A stretch of DNA of 62,819 nt from Agromyces agglutinans (GCF_009647605.1 NZ_WJIF01000011.1:31251-94069); one strand, 5' to 3'. Counted from the stretch's first letter, positions 27,112 to 37,324 are shown. The notes: generated by a model not told the origin, from the letters alone. Translations and numbers: made by a program.

Positions 27112-27780
27112 TTAGTTGACCGAGCCGCCCGCAGCCACGATCTTCTGCTCGGCGGAACCCGAGACCTTGTCGACCGCGACGTTGAGCTTGACCTGCAGGT
27201 CGCCGTTGCCGAGCACCTTGACGCGCTCGTTCTTGCGGACGGCACCCTTGGCCACCAGGTCGGCGACGGTGACGTCTCCGCCCTTCGGGTACAGCTCGGC
27301 GAGCTTCTCCAGGTTCACCACCTGGTACTCCACCCGGAACGGGTTCTTGAAGCCGCGCAGCTTCGGCGCACGCATGTGGTACGGAAGCTGGCCGCCCTCG
27401 AAGCCGGGACGAACGGTCGTGCGGGCCTTCGAGCCCTTGGTGCCGCGACCGGCCGTCTTGCCCTTGGAGCCCTCACCGCGACCCACGCGGGTCTTGTCCT
27501 TCTTGGCACCGGGCGCGGGGCGCAGGTGGTGCACCTTCAGGACCTGCTCGCGCTTCTCGGCGACCTCGGCCGCCTCCGCCTTCTTGGCCGGAGCCTTCTT
27601 GGCGGGAGCCTTCTTCGCCGGGGCCTTGTCGGCCGCGGTGTCGTCGGTCTTCGCGGCGGCGGCCTTGGCCGGCGCCTTCTTCGCGGGAGCGGCCTTCTCG
27701 GCAGCGGCCTTCGCCGGTGCCTTCTTCGCCGGGGCCTTCTTGGGGGCCTCGGTGGTGGCGTCGTTCTTCTCGTCAGCCAT
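27112..27780 (-). CDS. rplO: 50S ribosomal protein L15 with long K/A/P-rich N-terminal extension
   Basis: A 222-residue uL15. The normal core begins near residue 80 ([15 protein letters not shown], then [17 protein letters not shown]). It is preceded by about 78 residues of [10 protein letters not shown] repeats resembling a histone-H1 tail. The codons at the usual family start are GTC CTG, not start codons, so the extension is genuinely translated. ATG at 27780 overlaps the rpmD stop (TAATG). Confidence 0.96.
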   Translation of the reverse strand: MADEKNDATTEAPKKAPAKKAPAKAAAEKAAPAKKAPAKAAAAKTDDTAADKAPAKKAPAKKAPAKKAEAAEVAEKREQVLKVHHLRPAPGAKKDKTRVGRGEGSKGKTAGRGTKGSKARTTVRPGFEGGQLPYHMRAPKLRGFKNPFRVEYQVVNLEKLAELYPKGGDVTVADLVAKGAVRKNERVKVLGNGDLQVKLNVAVDKVSGSAEQKIVAAGGSVN

Positions 27781-27965
27781 TAGTCAATCTCCTCAACCTT
27801 CACGAGGTGAGCGACCGTGTTGACGTACCCGCGGTTCTGCGGGGTGTCCTCACGCACGACCGACTGGCCGATTCGCTTGAGCCCGAGGCTGCGCAGCGTG
27901 TCGCGCTGGTACTGCTTCTCACTCACCTTGGACTTGATCTGGGTCACCTTCAGCTGCTTCGCCAT
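27780..27965 (-). CDS. rpmD: 50S ribosomal protein L30
   Basis: A 61-residue uL30 ([20 protein letters not shown] at the start, then [10 protein letters not shown]). ATG at 27965 overlaps the rpsE stop (TGATG). The frame remains open upstream to 28181 but that is rpsE shadow. Confidence 0.97.
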   Translation of the reverse strand: MAKQLKVTQIKSKVSEKQYQRDTLRSLGLKRIGQSVVREDTPQNRGYVNTVAHLVKVEEID

Positions 27966-28687
27966 CAGGCACCTGCCTTCGCTGCTGCGGCGGCCTCGGC
28001 CGCCTGGGCCTCGGCACGCAGGAGACGGGCCGGCGCGACCTCGTCGTAGTCGAGACCACGACGGGCGGCGACGGCACGCGGCTCTTCGAGCTGCTTGAGC
28101 GCCTCGACGGTGGCGTGCACGATGTTGATGGTGTTCGACGAACCGAGCGACTTGCTCAGGACGTCGTGGATGCCGGCGCACTCGAGCACGGCACGGACGG
28201 GACCGCCGGCGATGACACCGGTACCGGCCGAGGCCGGACGCAGCAGGACGACACCGGCTGCGGCCTCACCCTGCACGGGGTGCGGGATGGTCGCGCCGAC
28301 GCGAGGAACGCGGAAGAAGTTCTTCTTCGCCTCCTCGACGCCCTTCGAGATGGCCGTCGGGACCTCACGGGCCTTGCCGTAGCCGACGCCGACCATGCCG
28401 TTGCCGTCGCCCACGACGACCAGCGCCGTGAAGCTGAAGCGGCGACCGCCCTTGACGACCTTCGACACGCGGTTGATGGTCACGACGCGCTCGAGGAACT
28501 GGCTCTTCTCGGCGTCGCGGCCGCCGCGGTCGCGGCCCTGGCCGCGGTCACGACCGCCGCCGCTGCGGCGACCCTCGCGCTCGTTGCGCTGAGGCTCGCT
28601 CGATGCGGCCGTCTCGACGGGTGCCTCTGCGGTGGTCACCTCGGTCTCCTTCACAGTGCCCTCATTCTGGGTGGGTGCAGTGCTCAC
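27965..28687 (-). CDS. rpsE: 30S ribosomal protein S5 with RG-rich N-terminal extension
   Basis: A 240-residue uS5. The S5 domains start near residue 62 ([23 protein letters not shown]). The first 60 residues are unusual: an acidic part and then an Arg/Gly-rich [16 protein letters not shown] patch of the kind seen in RNA-binding RGG motifs. Ala-rich C-terminal tail. GTG at 28687 overlaps rplR (GTGA). Confidence 0.97.
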   Translation of the reverse strand: MSTAPTQNEGTVKETEVTTAEAPVETAASSEPQRNEREGRRSGGGRDRGQGRDRGGRDAEKSQFLERVVTINRVSKVVKGGRRFSFTALVVVGDGNGMVGVGYGKAREVPTAISKGVEEAKKNFFRVPRVGATIPHPVQGEAAAGVVLLRPASAGTGVIAGGPVRAVLECAGIHDVLSKSLGSSNTINIVHATVEALKQLEEPRAVAARRGLDYDEVAPARLLRAEAQAAEAAAAAKAGA

Positions 28688-29043
28688 AGGTTCAGCCCTG
28701 CCTCTCGCGCTCCGTCGGCGATCGCTGCGACACGACCGGCGTACTTGTTGCCGCCGCGGTCGAAGACGACCTCCTCGATGCCCGCCTGCTTCGCACGCTC
28801 GGCGACGAGCTCGCCGACCTTGCGCGCCTTGGCGGTCTTGTCGCCGTCGAACGCACGGAGGTCGGCCTCCATCGTCGAGGCGCTGGCCACGGTGACGCCC
28901 TTGCTGTCGTCGACGACCTGCACGAAGACGTGGCGGGCCGAACGGTTCACGACCAGGCGCGGCCGCAGCTCGGTGCCCACGATCTTCTTGCGAAGGCGGG
29001 TGTGGCGGCGCGAACGCGCGGCCGACTTGCTCTTCACAGCCAT
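28684..29043 (-). CDS. rplR: 50S ribosomal protein L18
   Basis: A 119-residue uL18, a 5S rRNA-binding protein. [20 protein letters not shown] is near the N-terminus and [24 protein letters not shown] at the end. ATG at 29043, 2 bp after rplF. Confidence 0.98.
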   Translation of the reverse strand: MAVKSKSAARSRRHTRLRKKIVGTELRPRLVVNRSARHVFVQVVDDSKGVTVASASTMEADLRAFDGDKTAKARKVGELVAERAKQAGIEEVVFDRGGNKYAGRVAAIADGAREAGLNL

Positions 29044-29045
29044 GA

Positions 29046-29582
29046 TTACTTACCTGACTTTCCGGCCTTGCGACGCACGACCTCGCCGGCGTAGCGGATG
29101 CCCTTGCCCTTGTAGGGCTCCGGCTTCTTGATCTTGCGGATATTGGCGGCGGTCTCGCCGACGGCCTGCTTGGAGATGCCGGCCACCGTGATCTTGTTGT
29201 TGCCCTCGACGGTCAGGGTGATCCCTGCCGGCGGCTCGACGGTCACGGGGTGCGAGAAGCCGAGCGCGAACTCGACCGCGGAGCCCTTCTGGGCGACGCG
29301 GTAACCGGTGCCGACGATCTCGAGGCCCTTGGAGTAGCCCTGCGTGACGCCGATGATGTCGTTCGCGATGAGCGTGCGGGTGAGGCCGTGCAGCGAGCGC
29401 GAAGCGCGCTCGTCGTCGGGACGGGTGACCAGGACCTGGTTGTCCTCGAGCTTGACCTCGATGGGGGCGGCGACGGTGAGCGAGAGCTCGCCCTTCGGGC
29501 CCTTGACGGTGACGGCCGAGCCGTCGACCTTCACGTCGACACCGGCGGGGATGTCGATGGGGAGTCGTCCGATTCGTGACAT
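29046..29582 (-). CDS. rplF: 50S ribosomal protein L6
   Basis: A 178-residue uL6 starting [15 protein letters not shown], with the second-domain motif [15 protein letters not shown] near the C-terminus. ATG at 29582, 4 bp after the rpsH stop. Confidence 0.98.
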   Translation of the reverse strand: MSRIGRLPIDIPAGVDVKVDGSAVTVKGPKGELSLTVAAPIEVKLEDNQVLVTRPDDERASRSLHGLTRTLIANDIIGVTQGYSKGLEIVGTGYRVAQKGSAVEFALGFSHPVTVEPPAGITLTVEGNNKITVAGISKQAVGETAANIRKIKKPEPYKGKGIRYAGEVVRRKAGKSGK

Positions 29583-29586
29583 GGAA

Positions 29587-29985
29587 CTACCACACGTAGG
29601 CGAGGACTTCCCCACCCACGCCCTTCTTCTCGGCCTGGCGGTCGGTGAGCAGACCGCTGGAGGTGGACAGGATGGCGACGCCGAGGCCGCCGAGCACCTT
29701 GGGGAGCTCCGTCGACTTCGCGTACACGCGCAGGCCGGGCTTGGAGACTCGCTTGATGCCGGCGATCGAGCGCTCGCGGTTCGGGCCGAACTTCAGCTGC
29801 AGCGTCAGGGTCTTGCCGACGCGCGCGTCGGTCACCTCGAAGCCGGCGATGTAGCCCTCGTTGCGGAGGATCTCGGCGATGTGGGCCTTCAGCTTCGAGT
29901 TCGGCATCGACACGGAGTCGTGGTGCGCCGAGTTCGCGTTGCGAAGGCGGGTCAGCATGTCAGCGACCGGGTCGGTCATCGTCAT
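29587..29985 (-). CDS. rpsH: 30S ribosomal protein S8
   Basis: A 132-residue uS8 ([16 protein letters not shown] at the start, [22 protein letters not shown] at the end). ATG at 29985; an internal ATG at 29979 is also possible. The gene before it should be rpsN in a typical spc operon, but the 156-bp gap to rplE holds only hairpins. Confidence 0.98.
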   Translation of the reverse strand: MTMTDPVADMLTRLRNANSAHHDSVSMPNSKLKAHIAEILRNEGYIAGFEVTDARVGKTLTLQLKFGPNRERSIAGIKRVSKPGLRVYAKSTELPKVLGGLGVAILSTSSGLLTDRQAEKKGVGGEVLAYVW

Positions 29986-30050
29986 GACGGTGATTCCTTA
30001 ATGTTCACCAGGTTTCAGGACCCGGTACACGGGGACTGACCTGTGGTGGT

Positions 30051-30145
30051 GGCGGCCTGCGGTTGCGGGCCGCCGTCTGCCCGTGCCGGCCGGGACTGGC
30101 CCGGCCGGCGAAGGCACAAACTCGTAGAGCCTACTACAGCTCTAC
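30051..30145 (-). promoter_or_regulatory. Cluster of three hairpins in the rplE-rpsH gap where rpsN is usually found
   Basis: Three perfect inverted repeats lie in this gap. GGCGGCC/GGCCGCC at 30051-30057 and 30068-30074. A 10-bp stem, GCCGGCCGGG/CCCGGCCGGC, at 30085-30094 and 30100-30109 (5-nt loop). GTAGAGC/GCTCTAC at 30124-30130 and 30139-30145, overlapping the rplE stop. No S14 gene can be read in any frame. Confidence 0.6.
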
Positions 30146-30732
30146 GCGGCGTCGGTCGACTTGAACGGGAAGCCGAGCGCCTTGAGCAGGGCGCGACCCT
30201 CGTCGTCGTTCTTGGCGGTGGTCACCACGGTGATGTCCATGCCGCGAACGCGGTCGATCTTGTCCTGGTCGATCTCGTGGAACACGGACTGCTCCGTGAG
30301 ACCGAAGGTGTAGTTGCCGTTGCCGTCGAACTGCTGGTCCGACAGGCCGCGGAAGTCGCGGATGCGGGGCAGGGCGAGCGAGAGCAGGCGGTCGAGGAAC
30401 TCCCACATGCGGTCGCCGCGCAGCGTCACGTGGGCGCCGATGGGCTGGCCCTCGCGGAGCTTGAACTGGGCGATCGACTTGCGGGCCTTGGTGACCTGCG
30501 GCTTCTGGCCCGTGATCTTCGTGAGGTCGGCGATCGCGCCGTCGATGACCTTGCCATCGCGCGCGGCCTCGCCGACGCCCATGTTGACCACGATCTTCAC
30601 GAGACCCGGCACCTGGTGCGGGTTCGAGTAGCCGTTCGCCTCGGTGAGTGCCGACGTGATCTCGGTCTGGTACTTCTGCTTGAGGCGCGGCTGGATCTTG
30701 CCAGCCGGCGCAGCAGTTGCGGTGTCGGTCAT
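30142..30732 (-). CDS. rplE: 50S ribosomal protein L5
   Basis: A 196-residue uL5, which binds 5S rRNA and touches P-site t[39 protein letters not shown] and the C-terminal [20 protein letters not shown] are conserved. ATG at 30732 overlaps the rplX stop. Confidence 0.98.
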   Translation of the reverse strand: MTDTATAAPAGKIQPRLKQKYQTEITSALTEANGYSNPHQVPGLVKIVVNMGVGEAARDGKVIDGAIADLTKITGQKPQVTKARKSIAQFKLREGQPIGAHVTLRGDRMWEFLDRLLSLALPRIRDFRGLSDQQFDGNGNYTFGLTEQSVFHEIDQDKIDRVRGMDITVVTTAKNDDEGRALLKALGFPFKSTDAA

Positions 30733-31091
30733 TACAGGTCCTTACCTGACTTCTTGGCGTAGCGGACGCGGACCGTCTTGGTGACGCCGTCCTTGGTGAC
30801 GGTCTCGTTGCGGAAGCCGACGCGCGTCGGCTTCTTCGACTCGGGGTCGACGATCGCGACGTTCGAGACGTGGATCGGGGCCTCGTGGGTCTCGATGCCG
30901 CCGGTCTTCGAACCACGCTGCGTCTGGCCGACGCGCACGTGCTTGGTCACGTAGTTGACGCCCTCGACGACGACGCGATCCTGGTCGACCAGCACCTCGA
31001 TGACCTTGCCCTGCTTGCCGCGGTCTCCGCCGCGAGCCTGGCTCTTGCCCGAGATGACCTGGACCAGGTCGCCCTTCTTGATGTTCGCCAT
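30732..31091 (-). CDS. rplX: 50S ribosomal protein L24
   Basis: A 119-residue uL24 with the KOW motif near the N-terminus ([20 protein letters not shown], then GKQGKVIEV). ATG at 31091, 3 bp after rplN. Confidence 0.98.
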   Translation of the reverse strand: MANIKKGDLVQVISGKSQARGGDRGKQGKVIEVLVDQDRVVVEGVNYVTKHVRVGQTQRGSKTGGIETHEAPIHVSNVAIVDPESKKPTRVGFRNETVTKDGVTKTVRVRYAKKSGKDL

Positions 31092-31094
31092 GAT

Positions 31095-31463
31095 TTAGAT
31101 GACCTCCGGCGCCAGCGAGATGATCTTCATGAACTTCTTGTCGCGCAGCTCTCGGCCGACCGGGCCGAAGATACGGGTGCCGCGCGGCTCGCCGTCGTTC
31201 TTGAGGATCACCGCGGCGTTCTCGTCGAACTTGATGTAGGAGCCGTCGGGACGACGGGTCTCCTTGACGGTGCGGACGATGACGGCCTTGACCACGTCGC
31301 CCTTCTTGACGTTGCCGCCGGGGATCGCGTCCTTGACGGTGGCGACGATGGTGTCACCGAGGCCGGCGTACCGGCGCTTCGAACCGCCGAGCACGCGGAT
31401 GGTGAGCAGCTCCTTGGCGCCGGTGTTGTCGGCGACCTTGAGTCGTGATTCCTGCTGAAGCAC
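31095..31463 (-). CDS. rplN: 50S ribosomal protein L14
   Basis: A 122-residue uL14 ([20 protein letters not shown] at the start). GTG start at 31463. It follows rpsQ after 32 bp and marks the usual S10/spc boundary, with no terminator visible, so the two operons may be one transcript. Confidence 0.98.
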   Translation of the reverse strand: MLQQESRLKVADNTGAKELLTIRVLGGSKRRYAGLGDTIVATVKDAIPGGNVKKGDVVKAVIVRTVKETRRPDGSYIKFDENAAVILKNDGEPRGTRIFGPVGRELRDKKFMKIISLAPEVI

Positions 31464-31495
31464 TTCAGTCTCCTTCTACGAAGCAAGCCCGAGGC

Positions 31496-31795
31496 TTACT
31501 TGGCCTTCTCGGCGATCTCGACGAGGCGCCAGCGCTTGGTAGCGCTCAGCGGCCGCGTCTCGGAGATGACGACCAGGTCGCCGATGCCGGCGCTGTTCTG
31601 CTCGTCGTGCGCCTTCACCTTGGAGGTGCGGCGGATGACCTTGCCGTAGAGCGGGTGCTTCACGCGGTCCTCGACCTCGACGACGATGGTCTTGTCCATC
31701 TTGTCGCTGACGACGTAGCCACGGCGCACCTTGCGGTACGGGCGGTGCGAGGCCGTCTCGGCGACCTCGGCCGGAGCCTTCTTGGTCTCAGCCAT
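31496..31795 (-). CDS. rpsQ: 30S ribosomal protein S17
   Basis: A 99-residue uS17 with a 20-residue N-terminal extension. The core begins [21 protein letters not shown] and includes [19 protein letters not shown] at 31795, 2 bp after rpmC. Confidence 0.98.
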   Translation of the reverse strand: MAETKKAPAEVAETASHRPYRKVRRGYVVSDKMDKTIVVEVEDRVKHPLYGKVIRRTSKVKAHDEQNSAGIGDLVVISETRPLSATKRWRLVEIAEKAK

Positions 31796-31797
31796 GA

Positions 31798-32121
31798 TCA
31801 GGCCTCCTTCGTCTCGACGGCCTCGGCCGGGGCGTCAGCCTCGGCCTTGGCCTTCTTCTTCGTCTTCTTCTCGGCGGGAGCCGCCTCGACGGGCGCCGGC
31901 GTCGCACGGATCCCGAGCTCGCGCTCACGGATCACGGTGTAGATGCGGGCGATGTCCTTCTTGACCGCGCGCAGGCGGCCGTGGCTCTCGAGCTGACCGG
32001 TTGCGGCCTGGAAGCGCAGGTTGAACAGCTCCTCCTTGGCCTTCTTCAGCTCGTCGACGAGACGCTCGTCTTCAAACGTGTCGAGCTCGACGGACTCGAG
32101 CCCCTTGGTTCCGACGGCCAT
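31798..32121 (-). CDS. rpmC: 50S ribosomal protein L29 with extended C-terminus
   Basis: A 107-residue uL29. The two-helix core ends near residue 75 ([20 protein letters not shown], then [13 protein letters not shown]). About 32 residues of Ala/Lys/Glu-rich tail follow, which the usual 60-70 residue L29 lacks. ATG at 32121 overlaps the rplP stop (TAATG). Confidence 0.96.
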   Translation of the reverse strand: MAVGTKGLESVELDTFEDERLVDELKKAKEELFNLRFQAATGQLESHGRLRAVKKDIARIYTVIRERELGIRATPAPVEAAPAEKKTKKKAKAEADAPAEAVETKEA

Positions 32122-32540
32122 TATGCGTCGCCCTCCTCGCGCTTGATGATGCGTGCCTTGAGGGGCAGCTTGTGGATGGCACGGGTCATGGCCTCGCGAG
32201 CGAGCTGCTCGGAGACGCCCGAGACCTCGAAGAGGACCCGGCCCGGCTTGACGTTGGCGACCCACCACTCGGGCGAACCCTTACCGGAACCCATGCGGGT
32301 CTCGGCGGGCTTCTTCGTGAGCGGACGGTCGGGGTAGATGTTGATCCACACCTTGCCGCCGCGCTTGATGTGACGCGTCATGGCGATACGAGCGGACTCG
32401 ATCTGACGGTTCGTCACGTAGGCGGGGGTCAGGGCCTGGATGCCGTACTCACCGAAGGTGACCTTGGTGCCACCGGTGGCGTGACCCGAGCGGCCCGGGT
32501 GGTGCTGCTTGCGGTACTTGACTCGACGGGGAATCAACAT
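32121..32540 (-). CDS. rplP: 50S ribosomal protein L16
   Basis: A 139-residue uL16 ([19 protein letters not shown] at the start). The region [20 protein letters not shown] is diagnostic. It helps build the A site near the peptidyl-transferase centre. ATG at 32540, 2 bp after rpsC. Confidence 0.98.
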   Translation of the reverse strand: MLIPRRVKYRKQHHPGRSGHATGGTKVTFGEYGIQALTPAYVTNRQIESARIAMTRHIKRGGKVWINIYPDRPLTKKPAETRMGSGKGSPEWWVANVKPGRVLFEVSGVSEQLAREAMTRAIHKLPLKARIIKREEGDA

Positions 32541-32542
32541 GG

Positions 32543-33301
32543 TTATGCCTCAACTCCTGCTGCCACCGGCTCGGCCTTCGGGGCACGGTCGCGGCGGGGA
32601 CGGTCGCGGTCGCTGCGCTCACGCGACGGCTTCTGCGAAGCCTGCTCGCGCGCGAGCTCCTTGTTGGTGATGTCGCCCTTGTAGATCCAGACCTTCACGC
32701 CGATGCGGCCGAAGGTGGTCTTGGCCTCGTAGAAGCCGTAGTCGATGTTCGCGCGGAGCGTGTGCAGCGGCACACGGCCCTCGCGGTAGAACTCCGACCG
32801 GCTCATCTCGGCGCCGCCGAGACGGCCCGACACCTGGATGCGGACGCCCTTGGCGCCGGCGCGCTGCGCGCCCTGCAGGCCCTTGCGCATCGCGCGGCGG
32901 AACGCCACACGAGCCGAGAGCTGCTCGGCGATGCCCTGCGCGACGAGCTGGGCGTCGGCCTCGGGGTTCTTCACCTCGAGGATGTTCAGCTGGATCTGCT
33001 TGCCGCTGAGCTTCTCGAGGTCGGCGCGGATGCGCTCGGCCTCGGCGCCGCGGCGGCCGATCACGATGCCGGGACGCGCCGTGTGGATGTCCACGCGGAC
33101 GCGGTCGCGGGTGCGCTCGATCTCGATGCGCGAGACGCCGGCGCGGTCGAGCGACGTCTGCAGCAGACGACGGATCTTGACATCCTCAGCGAGGTAGTCG
33201 GCGTAGCGCTGACCGGGCTTCGTCGAATCGGAGAACCACCGCGACACGTGGTCGGTGGTGATGCCGAGACGGAAGCCGTACGGGTTGACCTTCTGACCCA
33301 T
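32543..33301 (-). CDS. rpsC: 30S ribosomal protein S3
   Basis: A 252-residue uS3 ([14 protein letters not shown] at the start). The KH domain includes [20 protein letters not shown]. An Arg/Ala-rich C-terminal tail follows residue 215. ATG at 33301 overlaps the rplV stop. Confidence 0.98.
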   Translation of the reverse strand: MGQKVNPYGFRLGITTDHVSRWFSDSTKPGQRYADYLAEDVKIRRLLQTSLDRAGVSRIEIERTRDRVRVDIHTARPGIVIGRRGAEAERIRADLEKLSGKQIQLNILEVKNPEADAQLVAQGIAEQLSARVAFRRAMRKGLQGAQRAGAKGVRIQVSGRLGGAEMSRSEFYREGRVPLHTLRANIDYGFYEAKTTFGRIGVKVWIYKGDITNKELAREQASQKPSRERSDRDRPRRDRAPKAEPVAAGVEA

Positions 33302-33666
33302 TACTTCGTACCCTCCTCGGGCGTAGCGAGGACCACGGTGATGTGGCTCGTGCGCTTGTTGATGCGGAAGGCACGACCCTGCGCGCGCGGCTGGAATCGC
33401 TTGAGGGTGGTGCCCTCGTCGACGAATGCGCGGCTGATGTAGAGGTCCTGCTCGTCCAGGTAGGTGTTCGTGGCATCGGCCTTGACGCGAGCGTTCGCGA
33501 TGGCCGAGGCGACGAGCTTGTACACCGGCTCGCTCGCGCCCTGGGGCGCGAACTTCAGGATGGCGAGCGCCTCCTGAGCCTGCTTGCCGCGGATCAGGTT
33601 GACGACGCGACGAGCCTTCTGGGGGGTGACGCGGATGTGTCGCACGCGGGCGATCGACTCCACCAT
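33301..33666 (-). CDS. rplV: 50S ribosomal protein L22
   Basis: A 121-residue uL22, whose loop lines the exit tunnel ([20 protein letters not shown] near the C-terminus). [17 protein letters not shown] lies near residues 12-28. ATG at 33666, 26 bp after rpsS. Confidence 0.98.
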   Translation of the reverse strand: MVESIARVRHIRVTPQKARRVVNLIRGKQAQEALAILKFAPQGASEPVYKLVASAIANARVKADATNTYLDEQDLYISRAFVDEGTTLKRFQPRAQGRAFRINKRTSHITVVLATPEEGTK

Positions 33667-33692
33667 TTCTTCTCCTCCTTCACGTCACCGCG

Positions 33693-33974
33693 TCAGCGGC
33701 GACGGCCCTTCTTGTCGTCCTTCACGTGACCACGGAAGGTGCGGGTGGGCGCGAACTCGCCGAGCTTGTGGCCCACCATGGTCTCGGTGACGAACACCGG
33801 GATGTGCTTGCGGCCGTCGTGCACGGCGATCGTGTGCCCGAGCATGGCCGGGATGATCATCGAGCGGCGCGACCACGTCTTGATGACGTTCTTGCTGCCC
33901 GCCTCGTTCTGGACGACGACCTTGCGAAGCAGGTGCTCGTCGACGAAGGGGCCCTTCTTGAGACTGCGAGGCAT
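33693..33974 (-). CDS. rpsS: 30S ribosomal protein S19
   Basis: A 93-residue uS19 ([16 protein letters not shown] at the start, [20 protein letters not shown] later). ATG at 33974, 12 bp after rplB. Confidence 0.98.
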   Translation of the reverse strand: MPRSLKKGPFVDEHLLRKVVVQNEAGSKNVIKTWSRRSMIIPAMLGHTIAVHDGRKHIPVFVTETMVGHKLGEFAPTRTFRGHVKDDKKGRRR

Positions 33975-33986
33975 CTTCTCTTACTC

Positions 33987-34826
33987 CTACTTGCGCTTCT
34001 TGCCGACGGTACGACGACGGACGATGAGCTTGTCGCTCTCCTTGTTGGGACGACGCGTGCGGCCCTCGGGCTGACCCCAGGGGCTCACCGGGTGACGACC
34101 ACCGGAGGTCTTGCCCTCACCACCACCGTGCGGGTGGTCGATCGGGTTCATCGCGACACCGCGGACGGTCGGGCGGACGCCCTTCCAGCGCTTGCGGCCG
34201 GCCTTGCCCCAGTTGATGTTCGACTGCTCGGCGTTGCCGACCTCGCCGATGGTCGCGCGGCAGCGCGCATCGACGTTGCGGATCTCGCCCGACGGCAGGC
34301 GGAGCTGCGCGTAGGGGCCGTCCTTCGCGACGAGACGCACCGAGGCGCCCGCCGAGCGGGCCATCTTCGCGCCGCCGCCGGGGCGGAGCTCGATGGCGTG
34401 GATGACGGTACCCGTCGGGATGTTCTTCAGCGGCAGGTTGTTGCCCGGCTTGATGTCGGCGCCGGGGCCCGACTCGATCGGGTCGCCCTGCTGGAGCTTG
34501 TTCGGCGCCAGGATGTAGCGCTTGGTGCCGTCCGCGAAGTGCAGCAGCGCGATGCGCGCGGTGCGGTTCGGGTCGTACTCGATGTGCGCGACCTTGGCCG
34601 GCACGCCGTCCTTGTCATTGCGACGGAAGTCGATGACGCGGTACTGGCGCTTGTGGCCACCGCCGATGTGGCGAGTGGTGATCCGGCCCTGGTTGTTGCG
34701 GCCACCGGTCTTCGACAGGGGCTTGAGCAGCGACTTCTCGGGCGTCGAGCGGGTGATCTCGGCGAAGTCGGCGACCGACGAGCCGCGGCGGCCCGGGGTC
34801 GTGGGCTTGTACTTACGAATAGCCAT
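33987..34826 (-). CDS. rplB: 50S ribosomal protein L2
   Basis: A 279-residue uL2. It starts [18 protein letters not shown] and contains the catalytic-region signature [20 protein letters not shown] at 34826, 16 bp after rplW. Confidence 0.98.
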   Translation of the reverse strand: MAIRKYKPTTPGRRGSSVADFAEITRSTPEKSLLKPLSKTGGRNNQGRITTRHIGGGHKRQYRVIDFRRNDKDGVPAKVAHIEYDPNRTARIALLHFADGTKRYILAPNKLQQGDPIESGPGADIKPGNNLPLKNIPTGTVIHAIELRPGGGAKMARSAGASVRLVAKDGPYAQLRLPSGEIRNVDARCRATIGEVGNAEQSNINWGKAGRKRWKGVRPTVRGVAMNPIDHPHGGGEGKTSGGRHPVSPWGQPEGRTRRPNKESDKLIVRRRTVGKKRK

Positions 34827-34842
34827 GTTCTTCCTCTGCTCC

Positions 34843-35145
34843 CTAGCCGACAGCCGTGAAGATGTCGATCGAGCCGGACTTGAGGGTGACGATCGCGCGC
34901 TTGGTGTCCTTGCGCTTGCCCATGCCGAAACGCGTACGACGGGTCTTGCCCTGGCGGTTCAGCGTGTTGATGGACGCGACCTGCACGTTGAAGATCTTCT
35001 CGATGGCGAGCTTGATCTCGGTCTTGTTCGAGCGGGGGTCCACGATGAACGTGTACTTGCCCTCGTCGATCAGGCCGTAGCTCTTCTCCGAGACGACAGG
35101 CGCGATGATGATGTCGCGCGGGTCCTTGTTGTGAGCGGCGCTCAT
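34843..35145 (-). CDS. rplW: 50S ribosomal protein L23
   Basis: A 100-residue uL23, located at the tunnel exit where trigger factor and SRP dock. [20 protein letters not shown] and the [14 protein letters not shown] motif are present. ATG at 35145 overlaps the rplD stop as ATGA. Confidence 0.98.
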   Translation of the reverse strand: MSAAHNKDPRDIIIAPVVSEKSYGLIDEGKYTFIVDPRSNKTEIKLAIEKIFNVQVASINTLNRQGKTRRTRFGMGKRKDTKRAIVTLKSGSIDIFTAVG

Positions 35146-35801
35146 GCGGAGACCTCTTCCTTGTTCGCCTGCTTCGAGGCGACGAAGGCCTCGAGCGCGG
35201 CGGTGCTGAAGACGATGTCGTCCGAGACGAGCACGTCGTAGGCGTTGAGCTGGTCGACCGGCAGCGCGTGCACGGTCGGGATGTTGCGGACGGCACGCTC
35301 CGAGAGCTCTTCATCGCGCGCGAGCACGATCAGGAAGTGCTTGGCCGGGGCGATCGCGCCGAGCAGCGCGACGGCGTCCTTCGTCTTGGGAGCGTCACCG
35401 GCGGCGAACGACTCGACCGCGTGGATGCGGCCGCCGCGGGCCCGGTCGGAGAGGGCGCCGAGCAGGGCTGCGGCGATCATCTTCTTCGGGGTGCGCTGCG
35501 AGTAGTCGCGCGGCTGCGGGCCGTGGACGATGCCACCGCCGGTCATCTGCGGCGCGCGGATCGAGCCCTGGCGGGCGCGGCCGGTGCCCTTCTGCTTGAA
35601 GGGCTTGCGGCCGGCGCCCGAGACCTCGCCGCGACGCTTGGTCTTGTGCGTGCCCTGGCGTGCGGCCGCGAGCTGCGCGACGACGACCTGGTGGATGAGC
35701 GGGACGTTGGTCTGCACGTCGAAGAGCTCGGCGGGCAGCTCGACCGAACCGGACTTCTTGCCGGTGACGTCGAGAACGTCGATGGTGTTGGCGGTAGCCA
35801 T
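35142..35801 (-). CDS. rplD: 50S ribosomal protein L4
   Basis: A 219-residue uL4. The tunnel loop [20 protein letters not shown] and [15 protein letters not shown] are conserved. ATG at 35801, 3 bp after rplC. L4 autoregulates the S10 operon in Gammaproteobacteria; no such leader can be claimed here. Confidence 0.98.
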   Translation of the reverse strand: MATANTIDVLDVTGKKSGSVELPAELFDVQTNVPLIHQVVVAQLAAARQGTHKTKRRGEVSGAGRKPFKQKGTGRARQGSIRAPQMTGGGIVHGPQPRDYSQRTPKKMIAAALLGALSDRARGGRIHAVESFAAGDAPKTKDAVALLGAIAPAKHFLIVLARDEELSERAVRNIPTVHALPVDQLNAYDVLVSDDIVFSTAALEAFVASKQANKEEVSA

Positions 35802-35804
35802 GGA

Positions 35805-36461
35805 CTACGCCCCCTTCACAGCGTTGCGGACGAACACGAGACGGCCGCGCGCACCGGGGACGGCGCCCTTGACGAGCAGCAGACCCTTCTCGGCGTCGAC
35901 GGCGTGCACGCGGAGGTTGAGCACGGTCACGCGCTCGCCACCCATGCGACCGGCCATGCGCATGCCCTTGAAGACACGGCTCGGGGTCGACGAAGCACCG
36001 ATCGAGCCGGGCTTGCGGTGGTTGCGGTGCGAACCGTGCGAGGCGGAGACGCCCTTGAAGTTGTGGCGCTTCATGACGCCGGCGAAGCCCTTGCCCTTCG
36101 AGGTGCCGACGACGTCGACCAGCTGGCCGGCCTCGAAGGTGCCCTCGACGGTGAGCTCCTGGCCGCGCTCGTAGGAGGCGGCGTCGGCGGTGCGGACCTC
36201 GGTCACGTGGCGGCGCGGCGTGACGCCGGCCTCACGGAAGTGGCCCTGGAGCGGCTGGGTGACCTTGCGCGGGTCGATCGCGCCTGCGGCGATCTGGACG
36301 GCCTCGTAGCCGTCCTTCTCGGCGGTGCGGATCTGGGTGACCACGTTCGGCGCGATCTCGATGACGGTGACCGGGATGAACTTGTTGTTCTCGTCCCACA
36401 CCTGGGTCATGCCGAGCTTCGTGCCGAGCAGGCCCTTCACGTTCTTGGTAGCGGTGGACAT
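35805..36461 (-). CDS. rplC: 50S ribosomal protein L3
   Basis: A 218-residue uL3 ([20 protein letters not shown] at the start). The loop signature is [19 protein letters not shown], and the methylated-Gln region [20 protein letters not shown] is seen. ATG at 36461, 8 bp after rpsJ. Confidence 0.98.
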   Translation of the reverse strand: MSTATKNVKGLLGTKLGMTQVWDENNKFIPVTVIEIAPNVVTQIRTAEKDGYEAVQIAAGAIDPRKVTQPLQGHFREAGVTPRRHVTEVRTADAASYERGQELTVEGTFEAGQLVDVVGTSKGKGFAGVMKRHNFKGVSASHGSHRNHRKPGSIGASSTPSRVFKGMRMAGRMGGERVTVLNLRVHAVDAEKGLLLVKGAVPGARGRLVFVRNAVKGA

Positions 36462-36469
36462 CAGTTACC

Positions 36470-36778
36470 TCAGAGCTTGATCTCGATGTTGACGTCGGCC
36501 GGGAGGTCGAGACGCATGAGCGAGTCGACGGCCTTGGGCGTCGGGTCCACGATGTCGATCAGGCGCTTGTGCGTGCGCATCTCGAAGTGCTCGCGGCTGT
36601 CCTTGTACTTGTGGGGCGAACGGATGACGCACACCACGTTCTTCTCGGTCGGAAGCGGCACGGGGCCGACGACCGTGGCGCCCGCGCGGGTCACCGTGTC
36701 GACGATCTTGCGCGCCGAGGTGTCGATGACCTCGTGGTCGTACGACTTCAGTCGAATGCGGATCTTCTGTCCCGCCAT
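36470..36778 (-). CDS. rpsJ: 30S ribosomal protein S10
   Basis: A 102-residue uS10 ([20 protein letters not shown] at the start). The start is the ATG at 36778; a frame extending to 36799 adds seven non-conserved residues. First gene of the S10 operon, about 75-80 nt downstream of a predicted promoter with a perfect TTGACA. Confidence 0.98.
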   Translation of the reverse strand: MAGQKIRIRLKSYDHEVIDTSARKIVDTVTRAGATVVGPVPLPTEKNVVCVIRSPHKYKDSREHFEMRTHKRLIDIVDPTPKAVDSLMRLDLPADVNIEIKL

Positions 36779-36858
36779 TGCTGACTCTCTCTCTGTCAAG
36801 GCGTCTTACCCCTTCCGAGGGCATCGGACGCCGCGTGGTTCATGCACTCAGCGCACTG

Positions 36859-36889
36859 CTTATGTGGAGCACCACTGTTCTGCTGTCAA
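36859..36889 (-). promoter_or_regulatory. Predicted S10 operon promoter
   Basis: On the minus strand, TTGACA (36884-36889) is followed after 19 bp by CATAAG (36859-36864). The -35 is a perfect consensus and the -10 is a 4/6 match. It would give a leader of about 75 nt before rpsJ. Confidence 0.6.
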
Positions 36890-36897
36890 CGGCCGTT

Positions 36898-36967
36898 GAT
36901 CGAGCCTGTCGAAGGCACCCCACCACTGCGCTCTCGCACAGCCGCGGTGGCCTCGACACGCTCGACC
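36898..36967. repeat. Dispersed inverted repeat, copy 2 (upstream of the S10 promoter)
   Basis: 36898-36919 pairs imperfectly (18 of 22 positions) with 36946-36967. The left arm carries TCGAGCCTGTCGA, the same core as the copy at 27039-27090. It abuts the S10 promoter on its upstream side. Confidence 0.6.
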
Positions 36968-37110
36968 CCGAGCCCCGACCCCCGCGCTCGGGCGTGTCGC
37001 CCGCGCCAGCGCACACGGGTCTCCCCGTGTGGTGTGGGTGTCGGTTGTCGTGTTCTGCTGCCCGCGGCCTAACCTGACCCGGAGCGCCCTTTCGGGAGCC
37101 GGTGGTTATG

Positions 37111-37160
37111 CACTGCCTGGCAGTGATTCGAACGGCGCGCAGCATGGCAGGCCGTTCGAA
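37111..37160. promoter_or_regulatory. Two adjacent inverted repeats upstream of the OsmC gene
   Basis: CACTGCC-T-GGCAGTG (37111-37125) is a 7-bp-arm palindrome. TTCGAACGGC (37127-37136) and GCCGTTCGAA (37151-37160) are perfect 10-bp arms around a 14-nt loop. They may be operators for the rightward OsmC gene or a terminator-like structure. They are not a tRNA T-arm. Confidence 0.4.
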
Positions 37161-37324
37161 ATGTTGAACTCAACGAGTTTGCCACATTCGAGGCATCCGT
37201 GCAACCCGGGCGTGTCGCGCCCGGCGGGCTTCGCAGGCGATGCCCAGACACGCCATCGGACGCCGCGCCGGAGGCGGTGCGTTCCCGTGATGGAATCGTC
37301 TGCATCGAGCAGATGGAGGCCGAC

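Larger units (their letters stand above)
36779..37324. other. 546-bp intergenic region between rpsJ and the OsmC gene
   Basis: No gene was found here. From left to right it holds the rpsJ ribosome site and leader, the S10 promoter (36859-36889), a dispersed inverted repeat (36898-36967), a C-rich stretch, and two closely spaced inverted repeats (37111-37125 and 37127-37160) that precede the OsmC gene. Short open frames in it show no family resemblance or ribosome sites. Confidence 0.6.

Noticed and set aside
37127..37160. TTCGAA-containing hairpin as a tRNA or tmRNA end
   Set aside because: It is a simple 10-bp inverted repeat; no cloverleaf or CCA end is present.
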